From Tribonema minus (lineage: Eukaryota; Sar; Xanthophyceae; Tribonematales; Tribonemataceae), in contig JAFCMP010000036.1 in assembly GCA_017506865.1 (NCBI GenBank), positions 62,001 to 126,000 on the forward strand: 64,000 bases of DNA, written 5' to 3'. Both the position numbers and the translations under genes were made by a program. The notes under the pieces are model-generated. The model searched no databases. It saw only the letters and a program-made list of their open reading frames with translations, and was not told the origin of the DNA. The first letter of the stretch is position 1. Each line of letters opens with the position of its first letter. This document shows, piece by piece, positions 35,321 to 46,900 of the stretch.

Positions 35321-38269
35321 ATGGAGACACCAGCATCTGCTGCTCCTGGCCCCGGTAAGAACAGCATGTCAGCATTGAGGTTCTTCGCGTTTCCGCGAAA
35401 GTTTGTATCCTGTGGCGTGTCGGCGTGCTCATGTGTCCGACACTGCCCCTGTCCACAGCATCTGCCAGCACATGTGCCTCGGCAATCAATGCTCATCCCG
35501 CTTTGGCTTCTCCTGCGTCCGTTGCAGGCTCATCACCGCCAATGCAACTAGCCCGTGGAAATGGCGCAACTGTGCAGTCGCAGCTTGCCAGTGGTGCTGC
35601 TGGTGCATTAGTGCCGCAGCCACCTGTACAAACGGTTACTGTCAACGGCTCCAAAGATGCAGCAAAGGAAGTCAGTGCAGCGCAGCAGTCGCCGCCGCTT
35701 TTCCCACCCGAACGAGCTGCGGCGCCTGCGACTCCCGGCATTGCTGGAACCGGTGCAGCAGATGCGATGGTGTGTGATGTAGCAGATGATACAATCACAT
35801 CACTCACAGAACGCCCTCATGGTCTGCTACGACCAACCAGTGCTGTTGAACCAGCAGTTGCAGCGGTCAGCAAGGCGCAGCTTGGCACCAACGGCGGCAG
35901 CGAAACCAGATCCGCTGCACCGCCTGCACCTGTTCCTTCTACTGCACCTGTCCAAGGTTTCCCACCTCAAAATATACCTGAAGCGCGGCCACATGGGGCT
36001 GCACTCTTTGTACAGACAACTGATGCTGCCGCAGCAGCAGCCGCAGCGAGAGCAGAGGAAGCACGAGCAGCGGCAGCGGCAGCGGCGGCGGAGGCAGCGG
36101 CAGGAGCAGCGGCGGCGGCGGCGGCAGCTGCAAATGCGCACCTTCCGCAGCAGGTCGCGCCAGCAGCGCCCACCGCTGCGCCGCTGCCGCCGCTGCAGTA
36201 CCTGGAGCCGCCGCCCCCCACAACGACTGACGCTGCCGCCACGAGCAGCGTCGGTCAGCCAGCATACGTGGCGGCCGCCATGGAGGTGGCGTCAGCGCCG
36301 CCAGCTGCAGCAGCAGCAGCAGCGGCAGCAGCGCCGGGGGTTCAGGGGGGCGCAAGCGAGGCGGCGGCAGCGGGTGCGGCGCGCGACGCGCAGGGGCGGG
36401 ACGCGACGCTGGAGGAGAACCGGCTACGGTCGCAGCGCGCGGCGCAAGCGCGCGTGCGGGAGCTGGAGGAGGAGCGCGCGGCGATAGGTCAGTGCTCGGC
36501 GGAGCGCGCGATTCGCGGCATCAGAGCTTAGCACATTGTGATTCAGCGGGCAGCGCATGAAAATTTGTTGAGACAGTGCTTAGCGCATTCAAGTCAGCAC
36601 TGATCGACTCGCTGCGCAGCGCGGCGCCGCAGCGCGTGCGGCCGTCGCGCGCGCCCGCTGCGCGCGGCGGTTACAGAAGAGAGAGGCAATTGATGCGCTA
36701 CCGCTGCTGCGCGCTGGTCGCTGCCCTCTCTGAGGTAGATGCCGTGAAGTGATGGGCGAGCACTGGGCACAGGCTCGCTGAGAGCGTCGACAATGCGCAG
36801 GCGCAGGCGCCGCGCGCAGGTCTCGCAGCACGTCTCAGCGGATGCGGCGCACGCGCGCCTGAGTGTAGAGTGAATCGCGCAAATGATCGCCAGTTGCGGT
36901 GTGCGCAGGCCGCGCATGGAGCGGCGCAGCCCCACTCCATTTTGCAGCAGCGCAGCGCCGCATCCCGCATTGGCACCTTCTTTCTCAGGCGGCTCGGAGC
37001 GCTGCGCGCGTATGCTGAGCGCTGTGCATTCACGCAGCAGCTGTGAGTGCTGCACACGCACACACGCATGCAGCAGCGGGGAACACGCCCAATGGCATCT
37101 GGTTGATCGGCTGCAGTTCGGGTGATTTGGCCGGCGGCGGGAGAAGCTTCGCGGTCTCAAGCGGCCAGCGCGGCGCAGCGACGACAGCGCAAGGGACTTG
37201 GCGCGTCCGCAATAGCGTTGAGCACTGCTGTATTCTGCCAACATTGCCATTGTTAAAGTTGTGGTGAAATGGGACGTTGAGTACGCTTTGGCTCAGCAAT
37301 CGCGAGCAGCACCCTCAATTTCCTCGAAATGCGCGACGCTGCTGCAGGCGCTGACGCTATCTGCTTTTTACAGCATCAGGATGCGCTCCGCATGCCAGAC
37401 AGCGCGGTGGGGTATCTGTACGCCTTCTCACGGCCCATGATTCCCGTAATGCTGTTAGTAATGCTCCATCAAAGCCTGCGTTGACGCCCGCACGACGGCC
37501 TCAGCGCTTCCCCCCCCCCCTCTCTCTCTCCCCCGCCCGCGGCGCGCCCCGCAGTCGCGGGCACGCACCTGGAGGTCGCACGCCAGCTGCGCGCGCTCGA
37601 GGCGCGCCTCGATGATTCCCGTAATGCTATTAGTAATGCTCCTTCGAAGCCTGCGCTGACGCCCACACTCAACGGCATCCGCGCTTCCGTCCCCCTCTCC
37701 CTCTCTCCCGCGGCGCGCGCCGCGCAGTCGCCGGCACGCACCCGGAGGTCGCGCGCCAGCTGCGCGCGCTCAAGGCGCGCCTCGCCGCGCGGCTGCGCGC
37801 CGCCGACGCCGCGCTCGCGCTGCAGGAGGCCAACTACGCCGCGCTCCTCGACTACGAGCTGCGCGAGGCTGCGCACCACTGCGAGGCGGCGGTGGAGCGC
37901 GCCAAGGACGAGGCCGCGACGGCCATGGCGGCGCGCGCGCGCCAGCTCGAGGGCTTGCGCGATGGCGGCCCAGGCAGCGGCGGCGGCGGCGGCGGCGGCG
38001 GCGACTTCCGCCCGCACACGCGCTTCATGCGCTCCCGCGGCGGCGGCGGCGGCGGGCGCTTTGAGGAGGACGGCGGCGGCGCGTTCGCGCTCATCGGGGG
38101 CATCGGCGACCGGCGCGGCGGCGCCAAGCGCGGCGGGCGCTGCGCGACGCCCGTGTGCAACTTTGCGCGCGCGCTCGACGAGGACGACCTCCTGGACGAC
38201 GTCGAGATGATGAAGGCGGAGGCGGACGACGCGGCGGCGGCGCGCCAGCGCAAGCGCGGCCGCGCGTGA
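35321..38269 (+). CDS. Sds3/BRMS1-like Sin3-HDAC corepressor subunit
   Basis: Likely chromatin corepressor subunit that bridges Sin3 and histone deacetylase. Exons 35321-35354, 35459-36487 and 37728-38269 agree in phase and give 534 aa. The first two-thirds is low-complexity Ala/Pro/Gln sequence. The recognisable part starts in a charged helix at the end of exon 2. It continues with GTHPEVARQLRALKARLAAR, a long acidic/basic helix through LLDYELREAA, a HTRFMRSR segment resembling the TRKLRRR motif of Sds3 proteins, and an acidic end with ALDEDDLLDDVEMMK followed by a basic KRGR tail. This order of HPE motif, coiled coil, TR-R motif and DDL helix is that of Sds3/BRMS1 family members. Gly runs interrupt the C-terminal part. 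Exon 3's edge has an extra upstream copy. Confidence 0.55.
37438..37790 (+). repeat. Tandem copy of the Sds3-like exon 3 5' edge
   Basis: A unit of about 174 bases starting GATTCCCGTAATGCT, with a C/T tract, GCAG acceptor and about 60 coding bases, occurs twice (acceptors at 37554 and 37727). The second copy continues into exon 3. The first copy reads the same frame with a few substitutions and ends at GATGATTCCC before a GTAATG, so it could be spliced as a separate small exon. Confidence 0.88.
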
Positions 38270-40994
38270 CGCGCCGCCACCGCTGCCGCCGCCGCCGCTG
38301 CGCGCGCGCCGCCGCCGCCGAGGCAGCGCGTCGCTTGGCTGTCATACGGCAGCTGCGCGCGAGGGGTGCGGCGGCTACATGAGATGACGGCGTCGCCGCG
38401 GCGGAGGCCGCCAATTGGCGTCTGCCCGGCCACCGCAGGACTGCTTTCAAGGTTTCTTTATCACTGAAGGAGGGCGAGCAGCGAGGGGCAGGGGTGGCTC
38501 GCTCCCCGCCGCTGGCTCAGCAGCATCGTGGCGCTGTGCACGGCGCTGCGCGCAGCACGCGCCCCTGGGTGCTGCTGCCCCCTGCTCCCCGGAGGTAGCT
38601 CCAAGGGCGCCCTCAAGCACGGCAGCACTTATGGCAGCGGGGGAAGGATGACAGGCTGCTCGGCGTAGTTGATGCGGTTGTTGCGCAGGTGGCTGGATGT
38701 GAAGAGGCGGTGCCGTCGCGGAAAGGGAAGTGCTCTCTTCCGCTCTCGACGCGTGTACAAATCACATGGTTACAACAGCAGCGCACTCATAGGGAATCGG
38801 GCGCGCCTGCCCCCTCTCTCTCGTTTACACGCCTGGACGTGCACATAAAGGATGGATAAAGGGCGCGCGGGCGGGGCTCCTTTGGGGCGCGGTTTCACCG
38901 GTGGTTGAGCGCTGTCTCTGCTGCGCAGCGCTGCTCAACTATTTGTGCTTCTTGCGCTTGTGCAAGCGTGCCCGCCACCCCCACCTGCCTTCTTCCAACA
39001 GGCCGAGGTGCGCCGTCACGTGGTAGGATGAGCTGTGCTGGCACGCGACGGCGCTGGTGTCCTCAGTGCAAGCGTCGCTCTACGCACCACAAGTCTAGTT
39101 CTGCAGCGGCAACAGCAAACCCGTTTCTTCTCCTCTTGGTCCCGCTCTGTTTTGTGCAACAGTGTGCTTCATCGATGGTCTGCTGTACCATGCTTTTGGT
39201 GCAGCCCGCCTGTCCTTGTCGATAACAGCGCGTCATGCTCCCCGCCCTTTCGCCTCTCACACTCAACAACGCTTATGTACTCGTGCCATCGCCGGCTCAT
39301 TCAATGACATGCTGAGCTGCGTGACTACTGCGCACTTCAAGGCTTCATGCGCACATCGCACAATGCAGTTGAAGTTGATGTTTGGTAGAGTTGAAGCTGT
39401 GCACTGGGGGGGCATTTGGAGCCGGCAAAAGCCAGGGCTGACATTGCTCCAACCAGGGCCCAAGCATGCACAGGCACCGCCGTTTTACTGAGCAATTGCA
39501 TGAAAGTGCACAACGGCACAAGCAACCCATTATTGCGGTGCGTCAGCTTCAAGGCATGTATGTATGAAAAATGAAAAACGAATCAAAAGATCGTAGAGCT
39601 CTAGGTGACAAGGTGTGGTAAGCCGTCAAATTGAATGCCTTCCACAAATAAAAGTGGTCGCCGCTGCTGCAGTCATTGGCCACGAGTCAACTAGACCAGG
39701 CATTAGGTTGTAGTGCCTGTATACCTCATACTGTGGTAGTGCACATTGACTCATTGAGCACATCCACTTGTGAGTGTTCCTTTGACGTCGCAGCACGTCA
39801 TTTTTTAAGTATGCGCGCGTGTGCGCTGGCAGCATGGCCTGTGATTTGCGAAGACGTCACGGGCGAGAGAGGACTACCTCGGTATGCATATGCCGACAAC
39901 TGCATTGTGATGCGTCCGTGTGACCAAAATCATTACCTGTTGCATGGCACAGAATGCGCAGTGTCCATTGAGGCTGCATTGCACAATTACACTGGAATTG
40001 TTTACAAGGGAGCCGCTTCAGGCTGCATTGTCACAAAATGCAACATGGCCGTGCATACACGTTCTCACGCCACAGAGCAATGAACAGCACAAGCGCCCAA
40101 CACATAATGGAAACATGCACACGGTAAGGCTGCAAAAAGAAAGAGGTGAATTTCCAGGAAACAGAAACGCGTGATATTTTGATGCACCGCGCGAGAGGGG
40201 GGAAGGGATCCGCGGTTTGCGCACGACTCCAAAGTGTAGCAAACTCTTGAGCCTACGCTTGCGCCGTTCGCGCAGTAGCGACGGGACGCGCGCCCGCTGT
40301 CTCTACTGCACAGCCCGCCGCAGCAAAAAAAAGGGGGGGGGAAGCTTATGGGAGGGGAAAACAGAGGGGGACGGCCAACACACACGCTGCTTCGCGCCGC
40401 AAGGGCCGTTCTGATACACTGTACACGCATTCTTTGCTCAGGTGCTCCTTTGCGAAGGCGCAGGGGGGGGGGGGGCGCGGCAGCGGGGGGGCCGGGAACA
40501 GTGCGGCGGCCCATTCACACACACCTAAAGGAAACCTCCGGCGCCGAGAGAGGAGGGGGGAAGGGGGGGGGGGGGGAGGGGGGCATCGCAGCAGCAAGTG
40601 CGTGAGCACGCGCCGCCCCACATTACGGGACGCACGCGGCTGGCGCATCACCTGGCGCTGAGCGCTGGCGCATCGCCTCGCGCTCAGCGCCCGCTGCTGT
40701 GCAAAGCGCCGCTGCCGCCGCTATGCGCGATCGCTCCCCCCCCTCTCTCCCCTGTGCCCCCCCCCCCTCGTTATCTCTCGCGTGCGCAAGCGGTGGAGCA
40801 CACATCACACCGCACGCGCGCGCGCCGGCGCTGCGGCGGCGGCGGCGCGCCGCCTTAAATATCAACTACCAAAAAACAGCGGGGCGGAGAGGGGGGGGAG
40901 TATTGGGCTCTGAATGAATTGGGGCGGGTGGGAAGGGGGGAGAGGAAGGGGGGGGGGGGGGGGGCGGGGAGCCCGCGCCGCCTCCCCCGCCTGC
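38270..40994. other. Convergent intergenic region rich in G runs
   Basis: About 2.7 kb between two genes that end towards each other. The left part and 39000-40150 show no convincing exon. From about 40320 there are several G homopolymers (about 40333, 40466, 40560, 40945) and purine-rich stretches. A 90-codon ATG frame at 39811-40083 has ordinary-looking composition but no recognisable family, so it is not called. Confidence 0.5.
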
Positions 40995-43374
40995 CTATGG
41001 CATCGGCGACGGCTGCGCCGAGTGCTGCCGCGAGAACGACGCGTGGCGGCTTGCTGTGCCGCGCTGCGGCGGCCCCGCCGTGTTGCTGCGGCTCCTGTAC
41101 GGCCCCGTGCCGCTGCTGTACGGGCCGATGCCGATGAACGGCGACACGGACGACGCCGTGTACGGCGCCGAGCTGAAGCCGCGCATGCTGCCGCCGGCGC
41201 CGAAGACGCCGCCGCCGCCGTGGCGCGGCGGCGGCGCGCCGCCCGTCGACGAGAGCATCCCCGGCACCGCCGCGTTGCTCGCCGAGGCGCTGCGCGTGAG
41301 CACCGTGGACGACGGCGCCGGCGACGCGACGGACATGGGCGTGTCCGAGCCGCTGCCAGAGCGCGAGCGCGCGCCGCCGCCGCCGCCCGCCAGGACGGCG
41401 TCCTTGAGCGCGTACTCCGGCGGCACGGCGCGCTTGCGCTTGCAGACGGTGCGGCGCGCGAGCAGGACGGCGCCCGCGATGAGGATGCCGGCGCCAAAGA
41501 TGACGACGAGCGTGATGACGGCGCTGTTCATGATGGTGGACGTGTTGGGCGGCGGCGCGACGGCGACGCCCTTGTCGCTGGGCTCGAGCCCGAACGTGTC
41601 GATCGTCACGTACGACGCGTCGTCGATGCACAGCGTGAGCTGCTGCGTGCCCGCGGGCACCGCCATGACGTTGTTGGTCGCGTTGAGCGTGACGGGGCGC
41701 GTGCTGCCCGCAAAGTCCGCGACGTCGACCGTCGGGAAGTACGGCGTGTTGTCGACGTACTTGCAGTCCGTCGCGCCGACCTCAAAGTGCACCTTGAAGC
41801 GCACCGGGCTCGGCGGCACGCCACTGATCGTCACGTTGAACGCGTAGTTCGCCGCCTCCGCGACGTCCACCGTGTACTGGTAGTACTCCCCCGCCAGCAG
41901 GTTCCCTATCGCCCCGTCCCCCGTCTTGGGCCCCGTGCCCACCAGCTCGTCCTTGTACGCCGTGTACGACTCCGCCTGCACGTCGCCAGGCACATTGAAC
42001 ACCGTCTGCACGGACGGGGCCGGCGTCGCCGCCGCCGCAGCAGATGGGGGCGGCGTCGCCGCGACCGTCGGCGGCGGCGTCGCCGGCGCCACCGTCGGCG
42101 GCTTCGTCGCCGGCACGATCGCCTGCGGTACTGTCGGCTTCACTGTTCTCCGTACAGTGGGTTTCTGTGTTCTTTGGATGGGCTTCTGCGTTCTTTTGAT
42201 GGGCCTGCGCGTTTTCTTGATGACCACCGTCGGCGGAGCGGTGGGCGCTGCGGTTGCCGCCGGTGTTGGAGCCGGCGTGACCGCGGCCCGGTACAGCTTG
42301 AAGCTGCGGATGCTGAGACCGGCAGCCTTCTCGATGCACAGGCTCACTTTGTTGTTTCCCTTGTCGAGTACGATGTCGCCTTTGGCCTGGAACCTCTGCA
42401 TCTCGCCATTTGTGGTAAATGTGGGTTGGTTGAAGTCGTTGGTGCTGTCGCCGCAGTCCTTGCCCAGCACCAGGGCGATCTTGACGGCCTCCGCGTCTGC
42501 TTTTGCTGCATTTGACTCCAACCTATAGCTGACAGCGAACGTACCTGCATCACATCAAGCAGGAAAGCGACGGCCGCAGTAGCATTAGCGCTCGTTTGTT
42601 AGCAATCGTAGAGGCCATGATAACCCGATGAGAATTGGGGGTCACTGAACGTTGCTCACTGCACGGCAAACCACGTCGCGGCGGCACGCATATGCTCGGC
42701 GCCAACACGCGCGAAAGCCGTAAATTGCACCCATCCATCCGCGCCTTGCATGCTACATGACTGCGTGCGATCGCGTGGAGAGACTCGTGCACCAAACTTA
42801 GGGAGGTATGCGTGCACGCTGCGACTGTGCCGCCGTAAGCACGCCAACCCGCAGCGCCGCCAACATCGAGCGCCTGCTGTGAGCTCAAACGCGGATTTTC
42901 CTGGCTGGACGCACTTAGCAGCTTGGGGCCTGGAGCCAACGCGTCACCGGTACACGTACCCAGCACAAGTGGTTTATGTTCGAGGCTGCATCCACAGCTG
43001 TGGGTACATCAGCTAGCGCATCACGTGGAAATGAGAGAAGCAACGCGCGTCTGACAGCTTTCAATGTACCGCAGCCCCGCGCATCCTCTTCGTCTCACAG
43101 AGTGAGTGTGCAGTCGAGCATGAAAAAGCGAAATCTCACCTGCGGCATCCGCAATGAGCGTGTACTCTATTATATCCCCACCCTCCAGCTTTGTCAGCGC
43201 TTTGTCCTTTTTTCTCACGGTAGCGTCTGCCGCATTCACACCGCGGTAGTCCGTGAAGTCCGAGGCGACGACAGAGCCTGGCACCTCGTGCACGCCGGGC
43301 ACGATCTGCCTTCGAGCCAACGCACACGTTAGGCAGGACGCCACTAGCGCTCGGCAGGCAGCGGCCACCCTCAT
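40995..43374 (-). CDS. Cell-surface protein with two carbohydrate-binding-like modules
   Basis: Probable type I membrane glycoprotein. Exons 43140-43374 and 40995-42544 (minus strand) give 594 aa. The N-terminus MRVAAACRALVASCLTCALA looks like a signal peptide. Two beta-sandwich modules resembling CBM6/CBM35-type domains follow: module one at about 25-160 (GGDIIEYTL, then VSLCIEKAAGLSIRSFKL) and module two at about 260-405 (AGEYYQYTVDV, then QQLTLCIDDASYVTIDTFGL). They are joined by a Thr/Pro/Lys stalk with repeated TQKP and TRRPIK units. A single membrane helix (VITLVVIFGAGILIAGAVLL) precedes a basic stop-transfer RRTVCKRKR and a cytoplasmic tail of about 150 residues rich in Gly, Ser and Arg. 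Binding to cell-wall or extracellular glycans is inferred from the modules. The gene is divergent from the LMF gene. Confidence 0.75.
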
Positions 43375-43947
43375 GGCGCGTCTACTAGTGGCACTCCCTC
43401 TCGCTTCCCTGCTGCCCTGGTGTGCCCGCCCTGCCGCAGCTCACGGTAGGCTTTGTGTCGGGTAAATCCTGCTTCGCGTAAATTGGAGGGGGGGAACGAT
43501 GCAATAAAAAAAGCCCCCTAGGCAGGCTGGCGGCGCGAGGCGGAAAAGCAGGTGTGCCCCATCATCAGGAAACCCAGGAATCGTATGTAGTGAGAGCATG
43601 CGTGCCACATGCTCCGCTGGTCACCTCGTGCACGCGACACACACACACGCGCGCGCTGATTGTCGGGGCACTGGTAATTGAGTGGAAAATAAAACAGAGA
43701 AGCCGTGGAGATGGTGTTACGGTGTATATCTGACCCAGCTGTCAATAAGGCTATCACCTCTTGAGCGCAGTTGCAGACCATTCATTGCAAACGCAGGTTT
43801 CGCGTTTGATCAAACTTAAACTTCTTAAAGTTGAAGAACCGTGTGCAGAGAGAGATCGACAGCTGAGAAAACTCCTCGAGTCAACTGCCCGTGCTGCTGT
43901 GGTAGTAGAGGCAGATTGAGGTCACGTCGGAGGGCAAACGAGACCGA
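43375..43947. other. Divergent promoter region between the CBM-like and LMF genes
   Basis: A 573-base gap between two start codons pointing apart. It contains an A run near 43506, a CA-type repeat near 43640 and AT-rich sequence near 43680, but no gene. Both promoters must lie here. Confidence 0.55.
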
Positions 43948-46900
43948 ATGCTCTCTGGGCAGCACCAGCTCGTGCGCACGGCCTTCGTGCGCGCCGTAGG
44001 ACTGTTGTACGGGCTCGCCTTTCTGGCGGCGCTGCGGCAAAACGAGGCTCTCCTCGGGCCTGAAGGCTTGCTGCCAGCGACTGCGGCCCTGGACAGAGCA
44101 GCGCAACTGCCTCTGCAGCCCTGGCAGAGATGGCTGCAGCTGCCGACATTGTTCTGGCTTGTGACTCCTACCAACGCAGCCCTGAGCATTGTGGCTGCGC
44201 TTGGCCTGGGCTTCTCCTACGCCATAGTGGTCTGCGGAGCAGCGAATGCGCCAACAATGGCATGCTTGTGGTTCCTGTACCTCAGCATTGTGAACCTGGG
44301 TCAGGCCTGGTACGGCTTTGGGTAAGTAAGTTGCCCTGCTGTTCAGCAACAGGATATTGAGCACAATGGCAGCCCTGCTTGTACGCCTGCTGGTTTACCT
44401 AAGCCAGCATGTTTCTGCTGCCATGATGTGCGGCCAAGACTCTGAGGTGCCCCTGCTGCAGCAGCGCATTCAAAACCTGATGGCAGATGTGTTCGCGTGC
44501 TGAAACTGTGTCTGGCATATGGGAAGGTGCCGTTTCTGTCAATGCCCTGCAACAACTTGGAGACAATGGCATTGCAACAGCACATGTGTGTTGCATGTTC
44601 TGCTGACCGTCAACGTCCCGTTGCTTTGCAGCTGGGACAGTGCGCTGCTTGAGCTGGGCTTCCTGAGCATGCTGCTGGTTCCCACGCTCCGTTACAAACG
44701 CTGTGAGCCAGCGCACCCTCCGCCGCCGATCTGCGTCTGGGGCTTCCGCTGGTTCTTGACGCGCGTCCTGCTGACGCGAGCGCTGCTGACGCTGCGCAGC
44801 AGCTGTTGGCGCGACGCGTCTGCCTGCGCCGCTGAACTTCAACTTGATCAGCTGCCGGCAACGCCCGCCGGCTGGCACGTGCACGGATCTGCGCCGCACT
44901 GGCTGCTCGCCTGCTTCGTGGTGTTTGTGCTCGGGGCACAGCTGCTGGCTCCGGTGCTGATGCTGCTTGGCAGGACGGCGAGATGCTGGGCAGGTATCGC
45001 GGCGGCGCTGGCGCTTCTGATCGGCGGCGGCGGTCCCGTGGGCGCGCGGTCGGAGGGTTTTGCGGCCGCTGCGGCGTGCGTGTGGTGCTTCGATGATGCT
45101 CACCTGAGCTGGCTCTTTGGCGAGCGGGTGAGAGGCTTGCCGGCGAGCGTGCACGTGAGGTTCGCTGAGCGAGCATCGCGAACGCTTGACTGTATCGGGG
45201 CGCCATAGCGGCGCGCAGCAAACGCATCGCTGCTCATGACGCGGTTTGTATAGCGTGCCCGGGCGTGAGCAGGGGTCTTCCATCCAGCAGCTTTTGTGTC
45301 ATTGGCTTCCAAATGCTGCGGGATCCGGCTGCGGCAACTCACCAAACTGGAGAGCAGCAGCAGCAGTCATTGGTGCCCAGACATTGTAACGTTTAACATC
45401 AAGCAGCGCAAGTGCGGCACCATTCATGGTGCAGCCATCAGGCAGCCACTGATGCAGTAGACCTGCATGCCTGGTCGTACGGTTCCCGCTTCAACAGTGC
45501 GAGGATTTTGATTATTGGCCCAAATTGCCGCAGTTACACAGTGCTGCCAGCCGGTGCATCTCCGCGGTGACCGAGCTGTCGGACGCTCCACATCGCACAA
45601 GCTCCTCCCGCACGCACTGCCCGCAGCATGCGCGCGCTTGCGCTTTACTGCGCTGATGTGACCCCGATGACTGTGCAACTGAGCAGTGCCATGCATCACC
45701 TGTAGTCCAGACGCTGCACAGTGCCAACGTGCTTCATATTGCCACTGAAGTTGTCAGTGCTTGATCTCTCGCGAGTGGCGCCAGTCACTCACCTGCAGTC
45801 AAATCTCTCGCGACTGGTGCCAGTCGCTCATCTGCAGTCAGCCCCACGGCTGCCTTGTGGCGCCGGTGATTCTGAAGATATCAAAACGATCTCGTCGGCG
45901 CCCAGACTCTCGCCAGTGGCACTACTCACTCATCTGCAGTCATCGACGCAGCTGCCTTGCTGCGCGTTGCTGCCCCGCCGAACCGCCGCAGGATGTCGAA
46001 GCGGCAATCGCCGCCGCAGGCCGCCAGCAGCGCTCAGCGCGCGGCGCAGGGCGGTGGGTGCGGCGGCTGGCGCACGCGGCTGCGCTCTACGCGGTCGCGA
46101 GGAGCAGCTGGGACGTCGTCAGCAGGGACGCGCGGCTGCCGAGCAACAGTGCTCAGGTGTGTGTCGTGATGAACTGAGGTGGCGGCTGGATGGCGCGTCT
46201 GCGCCCTGTGCACTGCCTCTCACCAACAGAGCGCTGGCGACATTGGAACTCCGCGTTGTTGAGCTGGCAAGCGCGTTGCGCCAGCTGGTGGGAGCTGTAT
46301 TGCGCTCGAGGCGGATGGAGCGCCTTGCAGCACCGCGTTGTCTGTGGCGCATATTGAGGCATTGGCATGTCACACGGTCCCCATGTTAACTTCTTAGGTA
46401 CATGTACGGAAACAATAGCACACTCCTTCGTGTGTCCATGCAGTGTGTGACGATGACATGGCATGTCATGGCATACCAAGTAACTTCGAAGTATGTCAGG
46501 TTTGTCACAGTTAATGTATGTGGCATAGGAGCACTTCTTTGACTGGGTGGGGGGCCATGCTGTGGGTGGGGGGTCATGCTGCGACGTGGTGTGCTGCAGT
46601 CACTGTGGCACTGGAGCAAACTCTGTACCATCAATAACAAGAGACTCATGTCACATGCGCACAGGCACACTGGATCGCCCAGCCTCTGCACGCGCAGAGG
46701 GTGTAGCGCATTGGAGTGCGCTTTTGGCTCAAAAACGTGTTCAGTTGCCCCATGTCAGCATCCTTTCAGCCACCAGCACACATGCTTGACATGAGACCGG
46801 CGCTGCGCACAACACTGGATGGAGGACTCAGGCACTATATGCACCATGTGCACGTCTCAGAAAGCATGTCATTGAGCTGCGGGTATTTGCGTCATGACCA

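Noticed and set aside
38630-38740. Minus-strand peptide-like stretch (HLRNNRINYAEQPVILPPLP then stop)
   Set aside because: It reads like a protein end, but no upstream exon with a matching donor was found in the following kilobase, so a gene cannot be supported.
39811-40083. A 90-codon ATG frame in the convergent spacer
   Set aside because: Composition is plausible, but there is no recognised motif, no splice context and no neighbouring exon to join.
40914-42515. A 533-codon open frame on the plus strand
   Set aside because: It is antisense to the carbohydrate-binding-like protein gene and consists of Arg/His/Ala-rich sequence with no domain. It is a by-product of GC-rich codon use on the other strand.
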